Shown one piece after another: positions 1 through 6,918 of a stretch of DNA of 7,058 nt. The stretch is from positions 1 to 7,058 of the forward strand of contig NZ_DATGLN010000122.1 in the NCBI RefSeq assembly GCF_035294165.1. Reading direction: 5' to 3'. The translations under genes were made by a program, and so were the position numbers. Source of the stretch: Chthonomonas sp035294165. GTDB taxonomy: Bacteria > Armatimonadota > Chthonomonadetes > Chthonomonadales > Chthonomonadaceae. Every line of letters begins with the position of its first letter. The first letter of the stretch is position 1. A model generated the notes under the pieces. That model was not told the origin of the DNA. It worked only from the letters and a program-made list of their open reading frames with translations, and searched no databases.

Positions 1-905
1 GCGAGAACCCCCGACCACCAAAACCAGTTATTTGGCAGTTTGTTATGAACAGGTAAGGTAACATTTTCCATAACCAAGTCTTCAGCAGCAACCGCATTAC
101 CTTCAACTTCCAAACCTGTTTTGCAATTTCGAACAGTTACCCTCGATAAAGTCTGTCCCCACATCCACTCACTTCTTATTCCAATATCGAAACCATCAAC
201 GATTGTGTCCTCCACAATGTTAGGGCCGTTGAGTTCCATAAATGAGTTGATACCGATATGACCTCGGCCGGTTATTCTAACATTTTTGATAATGCCGGTG
301 TTATTTGAGAAGAAGCGGATGCCATCCGTGTTCGGATTGTTGCCAACGTCAATGGTCAAGTTGCAAAGGGTTCGCATAAACCAATCGGCAGAACCAGGGT
401 CTTTATCGCGCGGATGCGTCTGTAGAACCGCACCAACATTTATCCCATTGTCCAATCGGATGACGGCTCCGTCACGCGATTGACCATAAATCCAAGGCCC
501 TATTCCTGCCCTGTCCGTCGGCAAGTTGACCGTGAGCGTTCTGGTGATACGGTAGGTCCCATTGGGGATGTAAAGTACTTTTGTATTCATATCGCTCCCG
601 CAGCTTAGATGAATGCCTTTTTGAAGAGCTTCTGTATCATCGTGAATGCCATCGCCTTTCGCCCCCAAATGGCGTTTTAAGTCAATTACCGCCTTTAAGT
701 CGTTTGGGAAAACAATACCACCGGTTCCTCCACAACCGATAAGGCCAAATGAAACGGCATTATTTGATACAAGGCGAGACAATCGCTCTACGGCGATAGC
801 CTCTTCCTTACTCCCCAAAGGCAACCCGATAGCCGCCATAGAGGTGAGCACATACGAAAGAAACTTCCGCCGTGTCTCCAGATAACGATGGAAAAGAACA
901 GACAT
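1..905 (-). CDS. Tat-exported pectate-lyase-3-like right-handed beta-helix protein (3' part beyond left edge)
   Basis: The minus-strand frame is open from an ATG at 905-903 to the left edge, giving 301 residues without a stop; the C-terminus lies outside the window. The start is supported by an AGGAAAGG ribosome site just upstream. Residues 11-16 (TRRKFL), followed by a hydrophobic stretch to about residue 30, look like a twin-arginine export signal, so the protein probably acts outside the cytoplasm. Residues 81-91 (GAKGDGIHDDT) and 112-121 (YIPNGTYRIT) are the hallmark start of the pectate_lyase_3 / GH28-like N-terminal fold. From about residue 175 on, repeated short strands with N, G, I and V positions suggest beta-helix coils. 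Members act on polysaccharides, but catalytic residues are not visible here and the substrate is unknown. Lines I counted are about 42-47% GC, against roughly 55-70% in most later coding lines sampled, which suggests a separate origin. It is transcribed divergently from the metalloprotease gene. Confidence 0.8.
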   Translation of the reverse strand, partial: MSVLFHRYLETRRKFLSYVLTSMAAIGLPLGSKEEAIAVERLSRLVSNNAVSFGLIGCGGTGGIVFPNDLKAVIDLKRHLGAKGDGIHDDTEALQKGIHLSCGSDMNTKVLYIPNGTYRITRTLTVNLPTDRAGIGPWIYGQSRDGAVIRLDNGINVGAVLQTHPRDKDPGSADWFMRTLCNLTIDVGNNPNTDGIRFFSNNTGIIKNVRITGRGHIGINSFMELNGPNIVEDTIVDGFDIGIRSEWMWGQTLSRVTVRNCKTGLEVEGNAVAAEDLVMENVTLPVHNKLPNNWFWWSGVL

Positions 906-1048
906 ACCTTTCCTGCTCCAAACATAAATCTTTGCTTGTAGGGGTAGAAGTTATTTCTACTTTTGAATTGGCATGTCCTCCTAGATTTATCCCTAATCCC
1001 CCACAGCCGCTAGCCGATAATCAAGCTGGTATTTTTCGGAGGTTTGCC
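906..1048. promoter_or_regulatory. Divergent intergenic region with a 6-base-arm inverted repeat
   Basis: This 143-base AT-rich stretch separates two divergent genes and must hold both promoters unless they lie further upstream. It contains a perfect inverted repeat, GTAGAA-GTTAT-TTCTAC, at 944-960, which is a possible operator. A weak plus-strand promoter candidate is TTGAAT at 963-968, 17 bases from TTTATC at 986-991 (4/6 and 3/6 consensus matches). GATAAT at 1016-1021 is a better -10 match but lacks a -35. The plus gene's ribosome site, GGAGG at 1038-1042, is clear, with 6 bases to the ATG. The promoter calls are weak. Confidence 0.4.
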
Positions 1049-1954
1049 ATGTGTTTACCGAAAATCTCTTGGGGGAAAATAGGCGGATTCTGCTTGCTGC
1101 TTGCCCTTCTGGCCGGTTGCGGGAGCGGGGGCACCGGCTCCCTCCCCTTTAGTTCCAGCGCCACCATCGGGCTTCCTGGCGACCATGCCGGCAGTTCCGC
1201 CTCTGGGGGCGTCACCGTTTTGCCAAGCAGCGGCGGATGCACCGATTCGACCTATCTGCCCAACTTCGCCGCGGCCGATGACCCGGCCACAGGCTTACCA
1301 AACCGCCTGTATCACTGGACCCATTTCCCGCTGAACGTCTATATCGTCAGCAGCAATCTGGCCACGCCTGATCGCATTGCCCAAGCCATGAACGGTTTCA
1401 GTTGGTGGTCGCAGGCGCTGGGCACGGTAGGGCAGTTCAATTTGGTCAGCAGCGCCACCCAGGCCAACATCACCGTGCAGTTTGAAAACATGGGGCTTAC
1501 GAACTATGGCGCCATTACCGACTATACGGTGAATGGGAGCGGTGAGATGCAAAGCGCCACCATCACGTTCAATATGACCTACCTAACGGGCGTGCCCAGC
1601 ATTGCACCGGTGGCAGCACACGAGTTTGGCCATGCTTTGGGGCTGGCAGGCCATAGCCCCAACGACACCGATGTGATGAGCGTTAGTCCCAACGTCTACA
1701 ACCTCACCGGCCTTTCACAAGCCGACATCAACACCATGAAAACGGCCTACTGCGGTGTTAGCTTCACAGTCTCCGGTCGTAAGGCGTCAGAGCAACGCCT
1801 CTACTCCGGCTCTATGCCGTTTTTAGAGATGGTGCGCAAGCCCGTTTCCAACCCTCACCGCATCCTCCGCAGACATATAGAGAAGCTGTTAGCGCCTTTC
1901 GGGGGAAGGCCGAAATCGAGAGCGGGCTGGATATACCGCCTCTCTAGAGTTTAG
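1049..1954 (+). CDS. Matrixin-like zinc metalloprotease lipoprotein
   Basis: A 301-residue putative secreted lipoprotein protease. I chose the ATG at 1049 because GGAGG sits 6 bases upstream and because the protein then begins with a proper lipoprotein signal: a basic start, hydrophobic residues 11-22 and the lipobox L21-A22-G23-C24, with Cys24 the expected lipidated residue. The same frame is open upstream to 872 but has no signal-like sequence there. After a Gly/Ser-rich linker (about residues 25-65) comes the catalytic region. H191-E192-F-G-H195-A-L-G-L-A-G-H202 is the extended zinc motif HExxHxxGxxH of metzincins, and D208-V-M210-S gives the Met-turn, close to matrixin DVMS/DIMY sequences. 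The domain seems to end near residue 240 (AYCG). The last ~55 residues are rich in Arg and Lys and have no recognisable domain. Its substrate is unknown. It converges on the oxidoreductase gene with 20 bases between stops. Confidence 0.85.
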   Translation: MCLPKISWGKIGGFCLLLALLAGCGSGGTGSLPFSSSATIGLPGDHAGSSASGGVTVLPSSGGCTDSTYLPNFAAADDPATGLPNRLYHWTHFPLNVYIVSSNLATPDRIAQAMNGFSWWSQALGTVGQFNLVSSATQANITVQFENMGLTNYGAITDYTVNGSGEMQSATITFNMTYLTGVPSIAPVAAHEFGHALGLAGHSPNDTDVMSVSPNVYNLTGLSQADINTMKTAYCGVSFTVSGRKASEQRLYSGSMPFLEMVRKPVSNPHRILRRHIEKLLAPFGGRPKSRAGWIYRLSRV

Positions 1955-1974
1955 GGTAAGGCCACGCAACCACT

Positions 1975-2985
1975 TCAAGAGGCTTCGAGGGGCAAGGTTA
2001 CAGGGGCAACACGCTCGGCGGAACGGTAGGCGGCAAAGGCCACCTCAACGGCACGCAGGCCATCCTCACCGGTAATGGGAACCGGTTTGTTCTCACGCAC
2101 GGCTTCGGCGAAAGCGCTGATAAGGCCGTCATCCATATTGCCGCCCCAGTTATGCCAGGTGATGCTTTTGTCACGATCTGAATAGAGCACGAGGTTTTGG
2201 CTGAACATATCCATCGAAAGGGTGCCTTTGTTGGTAACCACCTCCAAGGTAACGTCGCCCCAGGTGGGAAAGCACTTAGGGCGCGACCAGGAGGCATCGA
2301 GGGTGGCAAAAACTCCGTTCTCAAACGTAAGGCTGAGAAAGCTTACGTCGTCAAAAGGTTTGTGTTCGATGCCGTTGCTGATCTCGGCATAGACCTGTTT
2401 TACTTCCGAGCGGGTAAGCCAACGCATAAGGTCTACCACATGCACGGTGTGATCGATGGTGGCCCCACCGCCCGATTCGGAGAGGATGTTGAACCACCCT
2501 CCTGGGTTGCGCCCGCGATTGGTGCCCCGAAAGGCCAGGATGGTGCCAGCATCCCCCTGATCGAGGCGAGCTTTCAGGCGCTGCATCACCGGAGAATAGC
2601 GACAGGGAAAGGAGATCATCAGCTGCACCCCGGCCGCCTTACAGGCGGCGATCATGGCCTCCCCATCGCTCATCGAGGTTGCAATGGGCTTTTCACAGAG
2701 CACATGCTTGCCGGCAGCGGCGGCCATTTCGGTTAGCTTGCGATGTCGGGCATTCTCACTGCAGATCACCACCGCCTGCACGCGCGAATCGGCCAAAAGC
2801 GCTTCATAATCGGGAAACACTTCGGTTTGAAACTGCTCTGCTTTCCTTCGCGCCCGCTCCGGATCGTGATCGGCGATTCCCACCAACTCCGTATCGGGTC
2901 GCGATACAATGCAGTGCGCGTAGCTATCTGCATGAAGATGCGCAAACGACATGATCCCGATGCGCACCGGTTCCGTCGAAGCCAT
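1975..2985 (-). CDS. Gfo/Idh/MocA family NAD(P)-dependent oxidoreductase
   Basis: A 336-residue cytoplasmic sugar or cyclitol dehydrogenase-like protein of normal family length. The N-terminal Rossmann region (about residues 7-120) contains E98-K99-P100 in CEKPIA, the family's key lysine motif. The C-terminal alpha/beta domain contains G172-G-G followed by D178-HTVH182-VVD185, the usual substrate-site aspartate and histidine segment. The expected glycine loop GxGxxG is replaced by GIMSFAHLHADSY (residues 10-22), so the cofactor loop is unusual while the rest looks intact. The ATG at 2985 is preceded by AGGAG about 11 bases away, slightly long spacing. It is the third gene of a minus-strand cluster, 85 bases after the mannosidase, and may oxidise or epimerise the sugar that enzyme releases (inferred). 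The substrate cannot be told from sequence. Confidence 0.9.
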   Translation of the reverse strand: MASTEPVRIGIMSFAHLHADSYAHCIVSRPDTELVGIADHDPERARRKAEQFQTEVFPDYEALLADSRVQAVVICSENARHRKLTEMAAAAGKHVLCEKPIATSMSDGEAMIAACKAAGVQLMISFPCRYSPVMQRLKARLDQGDAGTILAFRGTNRGRNPGGWFNILSESGGGATIDHTVHVVDLMRWLTRSEVKQVYAEISNGIEHKPFDDVSFLSLTFENGVFATLDASWSRPKCFPTWGDVTLEVVTNKGTLSMDMFSQNLVLYSDRDKSITWHNWGGNMDDGLISAFAEAVRENKPVPITGEDGLRAVEVAFAAYRSAERVAPVTLPLEAS

Positions 2986-3035
2986 AAACCATCTCTCTCC
3001 TGTTTACGGGTTTCTCTTTTTTAATTCGACGCCCT

Positions 3036-3057
3036 CTCGGTTTCTCCTGCAACCGAG
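3036..3057. repeat. Inverted repeat between mannosidase and oxidoreductase genes
   Basis: CTCGGTT and AACCGAG form a perfect 7-base stem around an 8-base loop in the 85-base gap. On the transcribed minus strand no T-run follows it, so it is not a normal intrinsic terminator. It could be an mRNA processing or stability hairpin that separates expression of the two genes. Confidence 0.4.
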
Positions 3058-3070
3058 CCTATCGCGGTTC

Positions 3071-5221
3071 TCAGCGTGCATCGCGCCGCATTCCTCGGGT
3101 GAGGTCGGCCAACAGAGGAGGGCGATGAAGCATGAGAGCGTGGGTGTCGAGCTGGTGTGTGCTCTCCTCCACCGAAGCCGTAGGGCAGTTCTCCCAGCAG
3201 AAAAAGCGAAACCGAAACAGATGGGTTCCTTTATCAGATAGCTCTACCCGAACAGGGCGGCCGGGATGGGGGTCGTGATGCGCCATGAGGGCGTTGCGCA
3301 GCAGGGTTAGGCGGATAAGCTCCGAGGTGGCATCGGCGGCAAAAACATCCGGGCAGACCACTCCCACCTGAGAGCCATCTTCAAGAACCATCAGCATGCC
3401 GTCTCGGATCGGGCGTTCTGCTCCGTCGTTCGCCCGTTCGAGCCACCCTCCGGGGATGCCATCGTAGCGCCTTACCGCCGGGCGAGGCAGCGGAACCACC
3501 AGCTTAAGCACCTTCCTCGGCTCCATCCAGCAGAGGCTCAAGCGCAGCTCCACAAACGCTTCCCCCGCATAAACCCGCCATTCGGCGCGAAGTGGGCTTG
3601 CCCCCAACTGCCCCTCTCTATAGAGGGAGCCTATCAGAGGCCCCCGATCGAGGAGGATGGGTGCGCCCCATTGGACTTGAGCCATGGGCTGCGTCGCGTA
3701 GCGATCGATTCCATGTGACCACGTATCCGTGGGGTCTTCTAGGAGCACGCAATAGGGAGCCTGCAGCGAGAGAGAGTGGTTGAACTGCAGGTGCTCTCCA
3801 TCAAAGCGCACGTCACGATCGTTTTGGATGGCCTCTCCCTCTGTTGTAACCCCGGGCAGCGTTTCAGCGGTGGTCCCATGGGGGACAATGCGCGCGATGG
3901 TTCGCACCTCGTTCGGCTGAAGGCTCGTGCGAAAGAGAAGCCGGGTAAGTCCATACGAACAGGCCTCCGGCTCCATAAGCTGAAAGGGGATCGGGCGGCC
4001 TGCCTCATCTAGCAGCGACGTATCGGAGGGCCATGTTTGCCAATCGAGCCACGGTTCGTGCTCTAGGTAACCCTCAAAAGGGCTATCGGAGGCGTTCATC
4101 GCGACGATTCTTTGGCAGGAATCCTCAGGGAACGTTTGAAGCCGTTTGCGCAGCCGCAGATGCAGCGCCTCTTCGGCGTCGGCGATGGCCGCCCCAACCT
4201 GTTCGAGAATGGCCGGGTAGGCGGAAGGGATGCAGGTTCCCCCTAAGGTGTCGTGGAACTGGGCAAAACAGACCCTGCGCCAGGCACGCTCGTGCCACTC
4301 CTTCGAGGTCTCGCTCTTCAAGCCCTCCGCACTTAGCACCAGCTCCGCTTGGCGCAGCCGATGTTCCGCCTTCCTTACAGCGGTTTTAATGGGCCTGTAA
4401 ACGCTATAACAGCCTATTGCATGGTGTTGAAGTTCGCCGGTTACAAGCGGCAAGCGCTCGCGTTGCGACGAGACGGCCTCAAAAAAACGGCTTGGGGAGG
4501 AAAAAACCATGCGCCAGCCGGGAATGGCCGTGGCGTGCGCCCTACACCAGGCAATTTGAAGTTCTGTGGGGCCGCCGCCATGGTCGCCCAGGCCTACAAA
4601 GCACATCGTGTGCTCTATGCCTTCGGGCAATTCGGAAAGCGCGGCCTGTACATGCTCTAGCGTGATGTCGCGCGTTGTGTAGGCGCGCGCAATACGAAAC
4701 ACCGTCACTTCCGGCCCATCCTCAAACCCGCGCCAGCGAAAGAGCCGAGCGGGCAACGGCATCTCATGCTCTTGCGGGCGCATCATAACGTAGAAGTCCT
4801 GGCCGAATTGTCGTAGCAGCTTTGGCAGCGTGGCGGCATGGCCAAACGAGTCGATGTTGTAGGCCACCCGAGGAAAGAAGCCGAACCGCTCCTCCAAATA
4901 ACGCTTGCCAAGGGCGATCTGCTTTTCAACCCCCCAGAAGCTCGGCAGGTTGCAGTCGGGTTGAATCCACCACCCTCCGGCGATCTCCCAACGTCCCTGG
5001 CGCACATAGGCGCGAATTCGTTCAAACAGTTCGGGGTCTATCTGCTCTATTTGGTAGAACGCCCATGCCTCCCCTTGTGTAAAGACCAGATCGGGATGGG
5101 CATCGAGCCGGTCGCAGGCGCTGCGGCATGTCGCCAGCACCTCGTCCAGGCCTGCCTGCCAGGGCCACAACCAAACGGGGTCTATATGGGCATTGAAAAC
5201 CAGATGGACGATCTTTTCCAA
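3071..5221 (-). CDS. GH38 alpha-mannosidase (TTG start)
   Basis: A 716-residue glycoside hydrolase family 38 enzyme, which hydrolyses alpha-mannosides. The frame is open upstream to 5542, but that part overlaps the dioxygenase gene and is not protein-like. The TTG at 5221 lies 8 bases after AAAGGAG and is the only plausible start before the conserved N-terminus. H12-x-D14 in AHIDPVWLWPW are expected zinc ligands. D124 in NIDSFGH is the expected nucleophile and also a zinc ligand, and H214 in GDHGGGPT is the likely fourth ligand. A helical middle segment holds RKAEHRLRQAE and CFAQFHDTLGGT, and beta-sandwich regions follow, with DTWSHG late in the protein. There is no signal peptide, so it should be cytoplasmic and act on imported oligosaccharides. 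It is shorter than many GH38 enzymes (about 850-1000 residues) but all active-site blocks are present. It sits 50 bases after the dioxygenase gene, probably in the same operon. Confidence 0.9.
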   Translation of the reverse strand: MEKIVHLVFNAHIDPVWLWPWQAGLDEVLATCRSACDRLDAHPDLVFTQGEAWAFYQIEQIDPELFERIRAYVRQGRWEIAGGWWIQPDCNLPSFWGVEKQIALGKRYLEERFGFFPRVAYNIDSFGHAATLPKLLRQFGQDFYVMMRPQEHEMPLPARLFRWRGFEDGPEVTVFRIARAYTTRDITLEHVQAALSELPEGIEHTMCFVGLGDHGGGPTELQIAWCRAHATAIPGWRMVFSSPSRFFEAVSSQRERLPLVTGELQHHAIGCYSVYRPIKTAVRKAEHRLRQAELVLSAEGLKSETSKEWHERAWRRVCFAQFHDTLGGTCIPSAYPAILEQVGAAIADAEEALHLRLRKRLQTFPEDSCQRIVAMNASDSPFEGYLEHEPWLDWQTWPSDTSLLDEAGRPIPFQLMEPEACSYGLTRLLFRTSLQPNEVRTIARIVPHGTTAETLPGVTTEGEAIQNDRDVRFDGEHLQFNHSLSLQAPYCVLLEDPTDTWSHGIDRYATQPMAQVQWGAPILLDRGPLIGSLYREGQLGASPLRAEWRVYAGEAFVELRLSLCWMEPRKVLKLVVPLPRPAVRRYDGIPGGWLERANDGAERPIRDGMLMVLEDGSQVGVVCPDVFAADATSELIRLTLLRNALMAHHDPHPGRPVRVELSDKGTHLFRFRFFCWENCPTASVEESTHQLDTHALMLHRPPLLADLTRGMRRDAR

Positions 5222-5237
5222 CCGCTCCTCTCCTTTG
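5222..5237 (-). promoter_or_regulatory. Strong ribosome binding site that fixes the mannosidase TTG start
   Basis: Read on the minus strand this is ACAAAGGAGAGGAGCGG directly before the TTG, a nearly ideal Shine-Dalgarno sequence. Because no ATG or GTG lies between it and the catalytic HxD motif, it decides the start. Just upstream, a CGCTT-TG-AAGCG inverted repeat (5244-5255) could form a small hairpin in the leader of this gene. Confidence 0.7.
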
Positions 5238-5271
5238 TAGAAACGCTTTGAAGCGGAGTTGCCGACAGCGG

Positions 5272-6183
5272 TCAGCCGCGCATGGGGTTGTAGGTGCGAA
5301 AGCCACGCACCATTAGCCCCTTTTGGTTCTCTTTGCGCGCCTCTGCAGCGTGCTTTTCGGCCTCCTGACGATTGGCCACCGTTGTGGCCCCTACCACAAC
5401 GTAGTCTTCTGCTGCCCGATAGCGATGAATAAACACGGGGCGGGGCCGGCTCGAGCGGTTCTCCTGAGAGCCGTGGATGGTGCGCACATGGAAGAAGATG
5501 GCGTCGCCGGCCTCTCCGATAATGGGTAAGGCGCTTTCCCATGGCCAGTCCTGCGGGTCGAGGCCGAGATGGGAGAAGGTGTCTATATGGGGCAGCGTGC
5601 CCAGCCGATGCGAGCCGGGCACAACATGCAAAGCCCCATTCACCAAGTCGGTATCCACCCCATAGCTTAAACAGGCAACAGGCCCCTCGTAACGGTGCTC
5701 GAAGTAGGCCGAATCCTGATGCAGGTTTTTAGGATGCCCACCGACCGGCTCTTTATAGAGACACTGCCCGTTAATAAACAGCTCGATGTTAGGCCCTAAG
5801 ATGGCCTCCACGATATCGAGCAGGCGGCTATCAAAGGCGCTGCGGAAGAAGGCGGCACTTGTGGTGTAGTTAAACGCCAAGACCATGATCTGCTTATCTC
5901 GCGCAAAGTTCGGCGGGGCCGGCAGGAAGAGGGTTCCGTCCGGCGTTACCCATCCCTCAGGCACTTTCACCGCCCGATCCAGCAGGGCAATGGCCTGTTG
6001 TGCGGCCGCTTCGATATCTCGTTGTATTTCGGCCAGGTAGGGCTTCATAAGCCCTCGAACGACGAAGCAGCCATGCGTGCGGTAAAGGGCGGCCGCCTGC
6101 TGTGGGTCGAGCGCATCGGCGTCCAACTCAATATCTTCCACGCGCGTGGTCGTAGGTTGGAAAGTTGCGGCGGTGATGGTCAT
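5272..6183 (-). CDS. Phytanoyl-CoA dioxygenase (PhyH) family Fe(II)/2-oxoglutarate oxygenase
   Basis: A 303-residue, probably cytoplasmic, non-haem iron oxygenase that would couple 2-oxoglutarate decarboxylation to hydroxylation of a small molecule. The metal triad is visible: H155-x-D157 in NLHQDSAYF and the distal H237 in IHGSQENRSS. R248 (or R246), about 11 residues later, is the likely 2-oxoglutarate-binding arginine. VVPGSHR (187-193) and the start region HGCFVVRGL (37-45) are typical of the family. The length is normal. The ATG at 6183 has AGGA about 10 bases upstream. It is the first gene of the sugar cluster, and its start codon is only 23 bases from the last CRISPR repeat, leaving no room for a normal promoter between them. 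The substrate is unknown; PhyH proteins near sugar enzymes may oxidise modified sugars or related ligands, but this is inference. Confidence 0.88.
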   Translation of the reverse strand: MTITAATFQPTTTRVEDIELDADALDPQQAAALYRTHGCFVVRGLMKPYLAEIQRDIEAAAQQAIALLDRAVKVPEGWVTPDGTLFLPAPPNFARDKQIMVLAFNYTTSAAFFRSAFDSRLLDIVEAILGPNIELFINGQCLYKEPVGGHPKNLHQDSAYFEHRYEGPVACLSYGVDTDLVNGALHVVPGSHRLGTLPHIDTFSHLGLDPQDWPWESALPIIGEAGDAIFFHVRTIHGSQENRSSRPRPVFIHRYRAAEDYVVVGATTVANRQEAEKHAAEARKENQKGLMVRGFRTYNPMRG

Positions 6184-6206
6184 ATCTCTTGCTTCCTAGA
6201 GGGTTC

Positions 6207-6243
6207 GTTTTCGTCCTGTTCTCAGCCAGGATTAGGTTGCAAC
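6207..6243 (-). repeat. Degenerate leader-distal CRISPR repeat
   Basis: This copy differs from the other nine only at two bases: plus-strand GTTTTC where the others have GTTTCA. In the crRNA direction the change lies in the 3' tag, reading GACGAAAAC instead of GACTGAAAC. Terminal decay of this kind is usual at the oldest, leader-distal end and supports minus-strand transcription. Confidence 0.85.
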
Positions 6244-6918
6244 CTAGCATATCCCACCGGATAGCATCCGGTAGCGTGTAGTTTCAGTCCTGTTCTCAGC
6301 CAGGATTAGGTTGCAACTGCAAAGACTTCAATGTCTCCACACCTACGGTGTTCTGGTTTCAGTCCTGTTCTCAGCCAGGATTAGGTTGCAACTTATCCTC
6401 ATGACTTGCGTTACGCAAGCCATCGAAGGGTTTCAGTCCTGTTCTCAGCCAGGATTAGGTTGCAACGCCGTATTGCAACGCCATCGCCGCTCCTTCGGGG
6501 CCAGTTTCAGTCCTGTTCTCAGCCAGGATTAGGTTGCAACCACAGATACAGGTGAATTATCCTGTCCCGAATTTTAGGTTTCAGTCCTGTTCTCAGCCAG
6601 GATTAGGTTGCAACGTGCGAGTTTCCGCTTGAGGCGTTTGCCTTTACCTTCTGTTTCAGTCCTGTTCTCAGCCAGGATTAGGTTGCAACCTCAACTCCTC
6701 GATCGGTTCCGATGTCTGGGGCAAGTTTCAGTCCTGTTCTCAGCCAGGATTAGGTTGCAACGGAATGCATGAAGACGGGCACGCACCATGCCGGCATAAT
6801 ATGTTTCAGTCCTGTTCTCAGCCAGGATTAGGTTGCAACAACGCATTCTTCGACGGCAATACAGCGGCGTTTGGAGAATTTGTTTCAGTCCTGTTCTCAG
6901 CCAGGATTAGGTTGCAAC
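6207..6918 (-). CRISPR. CRISPR array, ten 37-base repeats and nine spacers
   Basis: Ten repeats start at 6207, 6281, 6356, 6430, 6504, 6578, 6653, 6725, 6803 and 6882. The last nine are identical. Spacers from left to right are 37, 38, 37, 37, 37, 37, 38, 35 and 41 bases, then 42 at 6840-6881 when counted with the pairs 6244-6280, 6318-6355, 6393-6429, 6467-6503, 6541-6577, 6615-6652, 6690-6724, 6762-6802 and 6840-6881 as boundaries (that is nine spacers: 37, 38, 37, 37, 37, 38, 35, 41, 42). On the minus strand the repeat begins GTTGCAACC and ends GGACTGAAAC, the polarity of many type I and III repeats, whose crRNA 5' tag is like ATTGAAAC. A TCCTG/CAGGA stem with an 8-base loop is the likely Cas6 hairpin. 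The leader is therefore on the right. No cas genes are in the window, so the subtype is open. Confidence 0.97.

Noticed and set aside
872..1048. Upstream extension of the metalloprotease from 872
   Set aside because: It would overlap the start of the divergent gene and hide the lipoprotein signal in the middle; the ATG at 1049 has the better ribosome site.
1894..1910. Hairpin GCCTTTC-GGG-GGAAGGC as a terminator
   Set aside because: It lies inside the coding frame before the stop and is not followed by a T-run.
1955..1974. Bidirectional terminator between the convergent genes
   Set aside because: The 20-base gap has no stem with a T-run on either strand; only a short CTCTAGAG palindrome lies near it, inside the gene.
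2197..2736. 179-residue plus-strand open frame opposite the oxidoreductase
   Set aside because: It is antisense to a clear Gfo/Idh/MocA gene and shows no family motif.
4033..5251. Several plus-strand open frames opposite the mannosidase
   Set aside because: They are Arg/Pro-rich shadows of a conserved GH38 gene in GC-rich sequence.
5222..5542. N-terminal extension of the mannosidase frame to 5542
   Set aside because: It would overlap the dioxygenase gene by 271 bases, reads as Arg/Gly/His-rich nonsense and has no ribosome site; the TTG at 5221 with AAAGGAG fits.
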